Shown one piece after another: positions 11,770 through 22,140 of a DNA stretch of 64,000 bases; within the stretch, counting starts at the first letter, position 1, and every line of letters begins with the position of its first letter. Both the position numbers and the translations under genes were made by a program. Below the pieces are notes generated by a model. That model made no database searches. It was given only the letters and a program-made list of their open reading frames with translations, and had not been told where the DNA came from. Source of the DNA: Papaver somniferum (Eukaryota; Streptophyta; Magnoliopsida; Ranunculales; Papaveraceae). The stretch covers positions 152,366,826 to 152,430,825 of the forward strand of contig NC_039363.1 of the NCBI RefSeq assembly GCF_003573695.1. Direction: 5' to 3'.

Positions 11770-12735
11770 TGTTGGAGAAAATGAGTTTTATTGTTGGTTT
11801 TATAGTCTTGGTGGGAATGGAACTTAGGACCTTTGGGTATTTAAGAGCTCTTACTCATTTTCTTATGAGTGAATGAAATAGGACCTTTAGTCCCACATTG
11901 GGTATAACTAAAGAGGAGATCCACTATATAGCTATTCCATTATGGTAGTTAGTAAAAAAATGTGGATGAAACGGGTGGATCGAAATATTTTTGACTTCAC
12001 CAAGGCTTGGGCTTAGGGATCGGGCTCGTGCATCCGCCGTGGAAAGGCCAACCAAGATTTATCTTCTTGGATATAATTCTTTTGAATTGTTTCCTAAAAC
12101 GTTTTGAAAATCAAAAATATTTTGTCATAATGTTGTGCATGCTTTAGGGACATCTGACCCGTGCAACATTATTTTGTTACCAAGTTTAAATTATGTTGAC
12201 ACATTTCGACATTGATTTCCTTCCAAAAAAACAAAATATATTAACATAATTTCGAGTTAATGTCGTAGTTGTTTTCTGTTTGTTTTATTCTTTATTGTCT
12301 TACATGGCGCAAGGAATTGATTCTCCATCAATTGAATTTATCGCACCTCTCCCTTTTCTTCTATAAAAGAGACTCGAAACTTTCATTTCAATTTGTGTCC
12401 AGAAGAGCTACTATCCTCTTCTTTTCGTCTCTCCCTCCCTCTGTGTGGTTTTTCAATTCTTTGTGCCATTTTTGTTGAGTTCGTAAGAGTGGGCAAGTAC
12501 TATAGTGCTAACAGTTCTTGCATCAGACAGATTTATCCTGTATACGACTTGACCACAGGGTATAGGCATCACTCATTCTTGAAGCGTACCGGTCAACTAT
12601 CGTGTTAAGGACAGCGTGTTGAACACGTGACTCTGTCCTCTGTTTACCATCAATTGAGTGTTTGTTTACCTTTCAGAAATTTATTTCTAACATTTTCACA
12701 TCTTCTTTTAGTGTTTTATTGTTACAGTCGCAACA
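11770..12735 (+). mobile_element. Solo LTR of a related copia family, 966 bp
   Basis: Begins TGTTGGAGAAAATGAG like the LTRs at 5318 and 10559 and shares CCTTTAGTCCCACATTG, AACTAAAGAGG and a GTTAAGGACAGC...TTGAAC block. The middle is clearly different, so it is a sister family. It ends GTCGCAACA. A perfect 5-bp target duplication GATGA flanks it (11765-11769, 12736-12740). No internal region remains, as after recombination between two LTRs. It interrupts the acidic C-terminal tail codons of MFS copy A. Confidence 0.9.
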
Positions 12736-12774
12736 GATGATAGTGATGAAAAGACCCTACTTACCCATGAGTAA

Positions 12775-13387
12775 GCACGACAACCTGAGTTTAGGGCATT
12801 GGCGGATTTTTAATGGTTTGTCTTATGAACAAAAGATAACGGAACTGTTGATCTGCTCGTTCTGTAATTGACAGAAGCAATTCGGGTGAGATTGATTAAT
12901 TTTTGATGAAACTAAACATATAAATCCTATTGTCAAAGAGCTTTGGGTGGTTGTAGTATTTGGTGGAATGGTTAGGATATGGGTGATGTGAAATGCTATC
13001 ATTTTCGAAGATGCAAGTTGGTCTCTACGGAAGATTAAAGAGAGAATTGTGCAAAGTGTGTATGTAAACGGAGGATGTCTGGTAATATGTTAATCTCTGT
13101 GTATGATCTTCAGTTGTCTCAGTTTTGGGATTGGTTGCAGGCATATCAGAAGGGAGAGAATTATTGAATGCAGGTGGAAATTACCAGATTCAAATCAGAT
13201 AGTTGTGACTAGGCAGCTGGAGGAAATCCAGGTTTGGCTGGGGCAGGCTTCATTTGCAGAAAAGATAAAAGGTGAATTTGTATACACAGTGTCTGTTGAT
13301 CCAGAGCTTTCGCTATAATGAAGTGCTGGTCGGGGTATTAGTTAAGTTTGGTTTTAAATAAATTTAATTAATATGGAACACGTCAAT
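12775..13387. other. Non-coding; weak trace of a non-LTR retrotransposon
   Basis: About 12945-13080, plus strand, reads WNAIIFEDASWSLRKIKERIVQSVY, which resembles the end of plant LINE-type reverse transcriptase proteins (an RN/WN..IFED motif followed by a helix). It has stops nearby and no other domain, so it is at best a short relic. The remainder shows nothing recognisable. Confidence 0.3.
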
Positions 13388-13460
13388 ATGGGGATAGCTC
13401 AGTTGGGAGGGCGTAGGACTGAAGATCCTAAGGTCAGGTGTCCGATCCACCTTAACCGCA
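13388..13460 (+). tRNA. tRNA-Phe(GAA)-like sequence, probable pseudogene
   Basis: 73 nt that align end to end, without gaps, with the plant nuclear tRNA-Phe form. The D arm (GCTC/GGGC) is present. The anticodon arm is a perfect 5-bp stem TAGGA/TCCTA around a CTGAAGA loop (anticodon GAA). The T arm is a perfect stem AGGTG/CACCT around TCCGATC. The acceptor stem is poor: three of seven pairs mismatch (1-72, 5-68, 6-67). A T-rich tract follows within 12 bp, as for Pol III termination. The acceptor defects make a functional tRNA unlikely. Confidence 0.6.
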
Positions 13461-13627
13461 CATTTCTTTTTTAAGTTTTTGCTTTTTCTTTTTAGCTTTA
13501 GGTTTTGTTGTTTGAGCCATTTCTTTTGCCTCATGTAGTTTTGCAAGATTTTGTACTTCGAAGAAAGTGGAGAAAATTCTAATTGAAACAAAGTTTTGTA
13601 CTTAGAAGGAAGTGGAGAAAATTCTAA

Positions 13628-14305
13628 TTGAAACAAAGTCCATGTTTTCGGGTTCCTTTTACGACTCCGGGGTTGTAATTCTAAACACCGAGGGAATGAG
13701 GCCATTAGTTAAATAATCAACCAATCATAAAAATATGTGAAATCTTATTTATCTTGTCGGTTCCATTGTTCATACTCTGTGCTATCCACTAGCAATGTAT
13801 CTCGCAGTTCATCATAATCGTACTCATGTTATTGCTCTTGGTGCTTTTCTTTGGGCTTTTGCAACTTTCTTGGTTAGTATCTCTTCCACATTCTTTCAGG
13901 TACTCTCTCTTGATGATGTATAAACTCGCATTTAGCTTTCTGAAATTATTACTTCAGTAATTTCAATTGAAACAAAGTCCATGTTTTCGGGTTCCTTTTA
14001 CGACTCCGGGGTTGTAATTCTAAACACGGAGGGAATGAGGCCATTAGTTAAATAATCAACCAATCATAAAAATATGTGAAATCTTATTTATCTTGTCCGT
14101 TCCATTGTTCATACTTTGTGCTATCCACTAGCAATGTATCTCGCAGTTCATCATAATCGTACTCATGTTATTGCTCTTGGTGCTTTTCTTTGGGCTTTTG
14201 CAACTTTCTTGGTTAGTATCTCTTCCACATTCTTTCAGGTACTCTCTCTTGATGATGTATAAACTCGCATTTAGCTTTCTGAAATTATTACTTCAGTAAT
14301 TTCAA
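13628..14305. repeat. 339-bp tandem duplication inside MFS copy B
   Basis: Units 13628-13966 and 13967-14305 are nearly identical (only a few substitutions seen, for example TGTCGG/TGTCCG and ACTCTG/ACTTTG). Each unit carries intron sequence, one whole exon (encoding LAVHHNRTHVIALGAFLWAF and the following segment) and the next donor. The junction word TTTCAATTG is shared at the ends. Confidence 0.9.
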
Positions 14306-15665
14306 TTGCTTGTTCAGTTTTCATATTGGATTTCAGTTTGACTTTTTTGAATCTAAGATGTCTATGGTTATACCAGCCATTCAATCCCTTGTTGCTATTC
14401 AACTGAGGACCATAACCGGGGTGTAGCTTTTGGATGGCTTCAACTAATAGGAAATATTGGGTCCATTCTGGGTGGCATGGTGTCAATTCTTCTTGCATCC
14501 ACATCATTCATGGGTATTGCTGGTTGGAGAATTTCGTTTCATATATATAGTTGCAGTTGTGAGCATCATAGTTGGAATTTTAATGCGATTGTATGCAAAA
14601 GATCCTACTTTTGTGGAGAAAAACATGATGAAAAAGGATTCAAGTGCAGGAAAATCATTATCATTAGAGTTAAAAGAATTTTTTTCAAGAAGCGAAATCT
14701 GTGATGAAAATCCCATCCTTCCAGATTTTGATAGCACAGGGTGTTAGTGGATCATTTCCATGGTCGGCTTTTGCGTTTGCGCCAATGTGGTTAGAACTTA
14801 TCCGCTTCACCCACAAAGAAACAACTTTCTAATGGAGTATGTTCACAGCGGCTGGTTCTATTGGGGCACTTTTTGGAGGAAAGATGGGTGATATACTTGC
14901 TGTCCACTTCCCAAACTCTGGCAGGATCATTTTATCTCAGATTAGTGCTGGCTCATTCATCCCACTGGCATGGATTCTGATGCTTGGATTACCTAATGAT
15001 CCCTCCACCGCATTCAAACACGATCTGGTTTTTGTCATTATCGGTCTGACTACGTCCTGGAATGCTGCGGCTACAAACAAGTAAGAGTGACTCTCTATTT
15101 GATCCCATTTACTCTTTTGGAATTACTTACTTTGAGAAAGTATTGATATTTCATGTTTGTCATCTATGTTGTTATATGCAGTCCAATATTTGTAGAGGTA
15201 GTTCCCGAAAAATCTCGAACGAGCATTTATGCTTTGGATAGATCGTTCGAGAATATATTAGCTTCGTTTGCTCCTCCAATTGTCGGACTTCTATCCCAGC
15301 ATGTTTTTGCTTATACACCTGCTCCTCAAGGTTCAAGTCAGACAGTTGAGGTCGAAACAGATAGGAAAAATGCAGCCTCACTAGCCAAGGCACTTTACAC
15401 GGCAATAGCTATTCGAATGACTATCTGTGTATTCATTTACTCCTTCCTATATTGTACTTATACTAGAGACAGGGACCGTGGAAAAATGAACGCACTTATT
15501 GAATCCGAAATGGAACAGTTGGAGTCGGAAAAAGTTCCAAGAGAAGGAAATTACTCTCAAGTTCAGGCTTCTGAAGTATATGAAAAGGAAACTGTGATTG
15601 AAATTGATTACAAAGTAAAGGATGCTCTCCAAGTCGGATGATAGTGACGAAAAATCCCTTCTTGC
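13780..15665 (+). pseudogene. MFS transporter copy B, multi-exon pseudogene
   Basis: Recognisable exons: 13780-13899 (with HNRTHVIALGAFLWAFATFL) and its duplicate ending 14238; about 14355-14760 (IPAIQSLVA, FGWLQLIGNIGSILGG, ASTSFMGIAGWRISFH); about 14755-15081 (QILIAQGVSGSFPWSAFAFAPMWLEL, GGKMGDILA, ISAGSFIPLAWILM); and 15182-15655 (last exon). These give the middle and C-terminal half of a plant MFS carrier; the N-terminal exons are not visible upstream. Defects: a 1-base loss after SLVA (about 14393), a 4-base TATA insertion in FHI|VAVVS (about 14547), another shift near 14700, a TAA in place of a Leu codon near 14830, and an extra G near 15637 that cuts off the SDEKSLLAHE tail. The exon duplication would also disturb the protein. 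It is a dead paralogue of copy A; the transported substrate cannot be told. Confidence 0.88.
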
Positions 15666-16396
15666 CCATGAATAAGCAGTGTGTACCACACGGGGATCCT
15701 CAACTTCTCCTAGAGCTTTTTATTTATCTTCGAAGAACTTGCTAGAGGAGGCCTCATGTAAGTATGATAACCTTAGTATAGGGCATTGCAGATCTATAAC
15801 AGTTGTTTCTAGTAGAAGAATGCTGAAACTTATCAGCTCGTTGCGTGTTTGTCAAGGATGCATGATTTTGTACTTACAGAAAGGGTACCAATATTCATTC
15901 ATTCTATAGTGCTAACCGAAACAAACACTATGTTTTCAGATTCTTTTTACCATTGAAGAAGTTGTAATATAGAAAAACATAATGTTTTTCTTGGGAAAGT
16001 TTGAACTGGCCCAAGACACATTGCCCTTCAAAAATGGCAGACACCTATCTGAATCTTGTGTAATAATAACTATATCTGAAGATGGTGGTAATTATATATA
16101 TAGTTTTTTATTACCTATTTGAAAGTTGTCTTCACATTTTAAGTAGTTCTATATAATTTTTTTTGGCTGATATCCTAATTACGAACTACTTCGACTTCAC
16201 TTGAAAATAAAATAACAAGAACAAGGAAACAAGAAGAAGCTCTAACACTTGCATTATATATATTTCATATTACTCGACTCTTGAGTCTCATCATATGAGA
16301 CTAATCTTATTTATCAGACAACATAGACGTTGATCATAGAAGATTACATAGACGCCGAAGAAGTTACATTCGGAGACACACATTCTTTCTTTTTGC
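15666..16396. other. Non-coding between MFS copy B and the PLAT gene
   Basis: The left part is probably the old 3' untranslated region of MFS copy B; words around 15745-15790 (GGCCTCATG, GGGCATTG) are echoed after copy A at 12780-12800. The right part is AT-rich and should hold the 3' untranslated region of the minus-strand PLAT gene. No frame with a family match. Confidence 0.5.
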
Positions 16397-17126
16397 TCAG
16401 TTGACACACACGTTCTTCGTAACAGTAAGTGCATGAGGTGATTCATCAAGTGTAAGCCATTGTTCAACAGTAAAAAGCTTCTGAGCACAAGAAGCATTGG
16501 GACCTGTAACTATAACTTGTACGTAGTCCACATACCAACCACTTTTTGCCTTGGTTCCATCTGAAGTAAGCGTTATTCCACAAACAGGCCCCGGTAAACA
16601 TTTACCTAAAGCGTTGGAAATATCAAGGTTACCATTTTCGAAATAGTCATGATCTGGTCCCATTAACCCACTGTCCCCCAAATTTGTGATTTCAACATGA
16701 TTACCATCTGAGTCGTAGAGTTGTAGTGATATGTTTGAATCTGTTCCTGAATCGCTCTTCGTCCCAGTTTTTGTATATATATACTATGTAAACACAATCA
16801 TTCTGCACCAAAGAACAAGAAAAGAAAAACTCATAATCAACACCAAAATGAATAATAAACCAAAAGTTATGAAGGAAATGAGACAATAGACAAATCGTTG
16901 GTAATTAAAATCGTTGGTTGCTAATATTTTATAGTATATAACAATTGCTTAAAACTAAAAATAATAACAAAAATATGGACTTTTGTTGGGATTGGGAATG
17001 GCCGTCTTATACAGAAGATTGTAGAGGGACATTCTGCTGAGCGGAAGATTGTTGTGTGAGAACAACAAACGAGAATAGCAGAGAGCCAAAGAAGACCAAA
17101 GAGAGATTATTGACTGCAAAGGCCAT
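16397..17126 (-). pseudogene. PLAT/LH2-domain stress protein, frameshifted
   Basis: Exon 1 (17126-17013, 38 codons) encodes a signal peptide (MAFAVNNLSLVFFGSLLFSF, cut probably after ...QSSAQ) and ends at a GTATAAG donor. Exon 2 (16802-16397) begins after the acceptor GTGCAG with Asn-Asp-Cys-Val-Tyr and carries the PLAT core: GTDSNISLQLYDSDGN, GLMGPDHDYFENGNLDI, CLPGPVCGITLTSDGT, GWYVDYVQV, and the C-terminal FTVEQWLTLDESP. This is the secreted plant PLAT-plant-stress type, a single beta-sandwich domain of about 180 residues. The phase-0 junction enters exon 2 in a frame that stops at 16703-16701; the PLAT frame is offset. A TATATATA run (16774-16784) lies exactly at the shift, so slippage of the repeat is the likely cause. 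Everything else is intact; a sequencing error or recent loss are both possible. Confidence 0.85.
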
Positions 17127-17202
17127 TTCTTAGGATCACAGTTGAAATTCAGGAGTGTGTGAGAGTGATGTGATGATTCTTGAGCTGAAGTCTGGTTGAG
17201 CT

Positions 17203-17211
17203 CTTTTTATA
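17203..17211 (-). promoter_or_regulatory. TATA box of the PLAT gene
   Basis: Minus strand TATAAAAAG, 77-85 bp upstream of the ATG at 17126, a normal distance for a short plant leader. Confidence 0.55.
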
Positions 17212-17715
17212 GAGAAATTATAAGTCTTGGATGTTGAAAGTTTGGCACGGAACTTAGGTTGCAATGCTAGGTGCATGTTATCATCGCTTAAATTAATCCG
17301 GGAGTTAGTGATCATGCATGCATGATGCATGTATCTTGTTAAAGAACAAATACAGATAGAGACAATAGGATTTGACGCGAATTTAAAGGGAAGTTGTGCA
17401 AAGAAATGACTCCGATGACTTATATTCATTATCTTTATGCCACTATCTACACAAATCCCATTTTTGAACCAGCTCTCAAAGTCCCTTGCTCCTCCGTTGA
17501 GTTAAACAATAATTTAGACAGAGGTAAAAAAAGAATATATTGAATTTGACCATAGTTAACGAGCCATCGACGAGTTTTTTACTCTCTTTAGAACACACTG
17601 ACTGATTAATGCTGGATTTTTTATTTTTTCAGAAACATAACCAAATAACACTGAAAAACATAAATTTTCCAACTTATAAAATTGGCTCTTATTTATATAT
17701 CATATTACATTATAA
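17212..17715. other. PLAT upstream region and left flank of element A
   Basis: No coding frame. Contains a CATGCATGCATGATGCATG stretch near 17310-17330 (repeated CATGCA words, the RY-type motif of seed promoters; significance unknown). The last three bases, TAA at 17713-17715, are the target duplication of element A. Confidence 0.5.
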
Positions 17716-18081
17716 GAGCAGTTCCTATGGGATGAATAAACTCAGAGTTTGTTCATTTTACTCCCACTATGGCAGGAACAAACATGAAAAATGGATGTTC
17801 AAATCATCAAATATGTTGCTTTGAACATTGAGTCGGAATATCCAACAAGCGTCTGTGGTAAGGACGGGCGCCATTCCTACAAACGCTAGCGTCCGAAGAA
17901 ATAACGCCGCGTCCATATCAATAACGCCAGCGTCAGTCACTATGGTGCCACCGACTCAATCTGAACGGTTGCAGAACCCTTTGATCCAACGACTACATTT
18001 TTTGAAATCTATAAATACTCCTCATTTCAGCTCTAAATTCACACATTCTACACATTCTTCCCTCTCAAATCATCTACAAAA

Positions 18082-18480
18082 ATGCCTCCCATATTTCGTT
18101 CTGTCAGATACACTAAAGAAGAGGATTTAGCTATTTGCAGAGCCTATGTTTTTCAAACACAAGATGTTGCCGCTGATGTTGCTACCGGTAGGAATGTACC
18201 GCAATCGACGTTCTGGTAGAAAGTTTTTGAAATGTTCGCTGCTGAAACGATGAACATTAATGGGCGTGATTCTCAGGGATTGGCGCATCGTTTTAGTGTA
18301 ATTAGTTGTAATGTATCCGAGTTCATCGCTCAACTAATGGAGAATCACAAAAATAAGCTCAACGGTGAAGCCGAACATGAAGTGGAACCCAGAACTCTAG
18401 CGATGTGTCCAGCACCTAACCGCGGTCGTCAGATACGATCCTTAGGGTGCTCATCAAATACGATCCTTACATCGCCCTAG
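18082..18480 (+). pseudogene. Myb/SANT-like protein of element A, frame 1
   Basis: ATG 18082 opens MPPIFRSVRYTKEEDLAICRAYV, the start of a Myb/trihelix-like fold as found in PIF/Harbinger-associated DNA-binding proteins and their NAM-associated relatives. The motif PQSTFW follows. A TAG at 18217-18219 interrupts just after this Trp. The frame then continues KVFEMFAAETMNINGRDSQGLAHRFSVI...VSEFIAQLMENH, ending at 18480. A TATA box (TATAAATA, 18010-18017) lies 65 bp upstream of the ATG. In such elements the Myb-like protein helps the transposase bind the ends; that role is inferred from the family. Confidence 0.65.
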
Positions 18481-18733
18481 GAATTCCACCACCCGCCGAG
18501 AACTGACGCCGCCTATGTAGCAGTTGTTTTCATCTGATGTATTTCTTTTATTCTCATGTATGGTGTGGTTGTTCAATGTAGTATGTTTTTATTTATGAAA
18601 TTGATGGGTTTATGTTTAATCCAGGAAAAATTTAAATTACTTGATATTGATGGTTTTAGATAATTGTAATAACACAAAATAAACAACAAATTAAATAACA
18701 TAATACCATAGTGAATCGATTTGTCCTACAACT

Positions 18734-19234
18734 TCAATCAACCCACTCCACCAAAAAACACATGGGACATTCCCAGCAATGCCTTTCATATGTGTCTTCT
18801 TCAGAAGAAGTCCGCAAATGCATAAAAGTCCTGCAACCAGGCTTTGAGCATGAACTGATTCTCTGTGGACAATGTTTGTATTCGTGATCTCCATATCCAC
18901 AATGCTTGCAGTGTAATAACTCATTCTTCAATTTGGCTTTAAGTTTGAAGTTTTTGCAGAGTGTTGCAATCTTTTCTTATTCTTCTTTTTTAATCTTCAT
19001 AGCACCATCTAGCATATGTGGTTCCTCTGGACAATTGAGATCTTGACATTGCAGATACCTGAGATTTTACGGTTGTGATTCAATCACCATTCTGATGCGT
19101 GAAAAACCTTCCCGCGGACGCTTTGAATACATCAAAGTACATTGCATAAGACTGTGGTTATCCATGAAACATAATGGGCAAACCTCTTTTGCTTCAACAC
19201 ATAATATTTGCTTCTCTTTGCCTTTAGAAAACAT
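18734..19234 (-). pseudogene. Two-knuckle CCHC zinc-finger frame of element A
   Basis: Minus strand, ATG 19234 (MFSKGKEKQILCVEAKEVC). Two zinc knuckles with exact C-x2-C-x4-H-x4-C spacing: CPLCFMDNHSLMQC near the start and CKHCGYGDHEYKHC further on. A third Cys-rich segment (CSKPGCRTF...CWECPMC) lies near the end. The frame is kept over the whole length but is interrupted by two TAA codons in the linker (about 19068 and 18976). It ends at 18734. Its TATA box lies at 19289-19300. I know no standard Harbinger gene of this type; a nucleic-acid-binding role is only suggested by the knuckles. Confidence 0.55.
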
Positions 19235-19491
19235 GGTGGATGATGAGAAAGAAATCGATTGGTTTGGTTTAGAATAAAACGCAGTGATGTATTTATAATA
19301 GAAAATAGGTGTTGGTAATTCAATCGGGCGCTCAAAGGAAAGTCGCATGCGATTTTACTTTGAACCCCAACGGCTAAATTTCCATTTCCAACGACAATTT
19401 TTTTTCTCGACGTATAAATTTCATTCCTCCTATCTCCAAAATCACATCTTCTTCTTCTTCTTTTTTCTTACATCTCTCCTCATTTGCAGAA
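19235..19491. promoter_or_regulatory. Divergent promoter between two element-A genes
   Basis: 257 bp separate the ATG of the minus-strand zinc-knuckle frame (19234) from the ATG of the plus-strand Myb-like frame (19492). TATTATAAATAC lies on the minus strand at 19289-19300 and CGTATAAATT on the plus strand at 19411-19420, each 55-80 bp before its ATG. A pyrimidine-rich leader (CTTCTTCTTC) precedes the plus-strand ATG. Confidence 0.5.
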
Positions 19492-19799
19492 ATGTCTGTT
19501 AGAAATTGTTATAAATCGTGGTCCCAAGTTTACTCAAAAAGAGAACATAACTCTACACAAAGCATATTTCTTTCATAGGTGTTGATGGTGGTTTTTAGCT
19601 TAGGGTTAAAATCGTAAAGCCGTACATATGACATGACATCACTATGACCAATAATGCATTTATTGAATCAATCAGCGTGCCTACGTAAGAATTACCAGGG
19701 TACCTTTTTTTTTTATATACATGTCTCATGTTCCAGGGCAGAACCCTTAGTATTGACTGACATCATCTTTGTATATACAAAACTCTAATTCTCGCAACA

Positions 19800-20410
19800 C
19801 CGTGCCAATGGAAAACCATGCCAGCCACGTCTCCGCGCCAAGGCATGCCAACCATGCCAGCCGCATCACCGTGCCAATGGCAAACCATGCCAGCCACGTA
19901 TCCGCGCCAAGGCATGCCCACCATGCCAGCCGCACCACCGTGCCAATGACAAACCATGCCAGCCACGTCTCCGCACCAAGGCATGCCAACCATGCCAGCC
20001 GCACCACCGTGCTAATAGCAAACCATGCCAGCCACGTCTCCGCGACAAGGCATGCAAACCATGCCAGCCGCACCACCGTTCCAATGGAAAACCATGCCAG
20101 CCACGTCTCCGCGCCAAGGCATGCCAACCATGCCAGCCGCACAACCGTTCCAATGGCAAATCATGCCAGCCACGTCTCCGCGCCAAGGCATGCCAACCAT
20201 TCCAGCCGCAACACCGTGCCAATTGCAAACCATGCCAGCCATGTCTCCGTGCCAAGGCATGCCAACCATGCCATCCGCACCACCGTGCCAATGACAAATC
20301 ATGCCATCCATGTCTCCGCACCAAGGCATGCCAACCATGCCAGCCGCACCACCGTGCCAATGGCAAACCATGCCATCCACATCTACATGCCAAAGCTATG
20401 TCGGCCCTAC
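19800..20410. repeat. 69-bp tandem array in left LTR of B, about 9 copies
   Basis: Unit starts near AACCATGCCAGCCACGTC and recurs every 69 bp. Because 69 is a multiple of three, long frames run through it in several frames on both strands (23-residue repeats); these are not credible genes. The matching array in the right LTR (about 27300-27690) has only about 6 copies. Confidence 0.9.
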
Positions 20411-20439
20411 CACATGCCGTTGGTTGCCAAACGGAGGGT

Positions 20440-22140
20440 TGCAACGATCAACAGATACCCTTCCATCTGAGATGCAGATCTCAGCCGTCCAAGTTCGCCA
20501 CCTAACGTATGAAAACTTCTAGCCTAAGGCCAAACATCACAGTTTGTACCAAACCCTGATTTTGGCCGTGCCTAAACTATGCCAAAGCTTGCCGGTCCCC
20601 TACTTTCATCGACCAATCAGGTTGCTCCCAAACCTGCTACGGTCTCAAAAGATGCTAGCTTCCCAAAACACGCTAGCTTCCCAAAAACGCGTCAACTTCC
20701 AAAACGCCAACATGCCGCACGCGTATACCAAAAAGCCATGCATCCATGTCGCTATGCCACAGGCGCGGCTATGCCACCTCGGGCCCGTAACATCCCTCCT
20801 GAGTTTTACTGTCGGGATGTTTTCATCTCCCGTACGAGATCAAAACCTAAGTATCCCCGAGTAGGAAGATAGGAAATTATTTTCCGGTAAAATGGAGGGG
20901 CGGACCGTCAAAATCCGAGTCCGTACGAGAATTCTACAGCGATTCTTGTAAAGGGCGCTAATTAGGGTTTCAGCATGCCAAACCCTAATTTAGACAAAGT
21001 TTCCAGGCTACAAACGGAAGGTAGCCACGATCAACGACTGCCCTTTCTCCTGAGATGCAGATCTCAGCCGTCCAAGTTCGCCACCAAACATATGGAAACT
21101 TGCGGCCCAAATCCAAACATCACGGTTTGTACTAAACCCTAATTTTGGCCATGCCTAACACATGCCAAAGCCATGCAAGACGCTGGCTGCCAAAACGAAG
21201 GGTTGCAATACTCAACGGCTGCCCTTCCATCTGAGATGCATATCTCAACCGTCCAAGTTCGCCACCAAACGTATGGCAACTTGCGGCCCAAAGCCAAACA
21301 TCACGTTTTGTACTAAACCCTAATTTTGGCCGCGCCTAACACATGCCAAAGCCATGCACGACGCTGGCTGACAAAACGGAGGGTTGCAACAATCAACGGC
21401 TACCCTTCCTCCTGAGATGCAGATCTCAGCTGTACAATTGTGCCACCAAACTTGTGGCAACTTTTTGGTCGCAATGCCAAATTCCATGGTTTATGCCAAA
21501 ACCCCTAATTTGGCCGCGCCTAAAATATGCGCGAGCATGTTGGCCATGCCACCATGCCACATTTGCTAGCACGTCGTTATGTCATAGCTGCTAGCACGTC
21601 GTTATGCCACAGCTGCTATCACGCCGCTATGCCACAGCTGCTAGCACGTCGCTATGCCACAACTGCTAGCACGTTGCTATGCGATGAATACTGGCATGCC
21701 ACCATGCCACATCTGCTAGCATGTCTCTATGCCATGAAAACTGGCATGCTATCATGCCACATCTGTTAGCACGTCGCTATACCACGTCTACTTGCATGCC
21801 ACCATGCCACATCTACTAGCACGTCGCTATGCCGCGGCTACTGGCATGACACCATGCCACAACTACTAGCACGTCGCTATGCCACGGCTATTGGCATGCC
21901 ACCATGCAACAACTACTAGCGTGTCGCTATGCCACAACTGCTAGCACGTTGCTATGCCACGGCTACTGGCATGCCACCGTGCCACAACTACTAGCGCGTA
22001 GCTATGCCACAACTACTGGCATACCACCATGCCACGTCTACTAGCACGACGCCATGCCACAGATACCAGCACGGCGCCATGCCACAACTACTAGCACATT
22101 GTTATGCCATGGCCACTGGCATGCCACCATGACACACGTA
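20440..22140. repeat. 181-bp and ~25-bp arrays in left LTR of B
   Basis: GAGATGCA followed by ATCTCA recurs at 21052, 21233 and 21414 (spacing 181), with a further copy at 20469. From about 21540 to 22140 a roughly 25-bp unit (GCTAGCACGTCGCTATGCCA and variants) is repeated more than 20 times. The right LTR has a shorter version at about 42110-42510. Confidence 0.85.

Larger units (their letters stand above)
5271..12774 (+). pseudogene. MFS transporter copy A: last exon only, split twice
   Basis: The exon is in three pieces: 5271-5317, 11358-11769 and 12741-12774. Joined in order they make one open frame that ends LLTHE-stop (TAA 12772-12774). It matches copy B at 15182-15655 along its length. 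It encodes the C-terminal part of a plant MFS carrier: a loop with VPKKSRTSIYAFD, transmembrane segments around VIASFAPPIVALLSQHVF and ITICALIYSFLYC, then an acidic tail. The first break is a copia element (target duplication CATTT at 5313-5317 and 11353-11357). The second is a solo LTR (GATGA at 11765-11769 and 12736-12740). Copy B shows the uninterrupted target at both places. Upstream exons are absent, so this is a dead 3' fragment of a tandem duplicate. The family (MFS_1, substrate unknown) is recognised from memory of plant homologues. Confidence 0.85.

Noticed and set aside
19747..20470. Long overlapping frames on both strands (up to 233 codons) with 23-residue repeats
   Set aside because: They arise because the array unit is 69 bp, a multiple of three, and lacks stops. 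The same array in the other LTR shows the same effect. Not genes.
19800..22140. CRISPR-like look of regularly spaced repeats
   Set aside because: Plant nuclear context, no unique spacers of fixed length, no cas genes; the units are tandem repeats inside an LTR.
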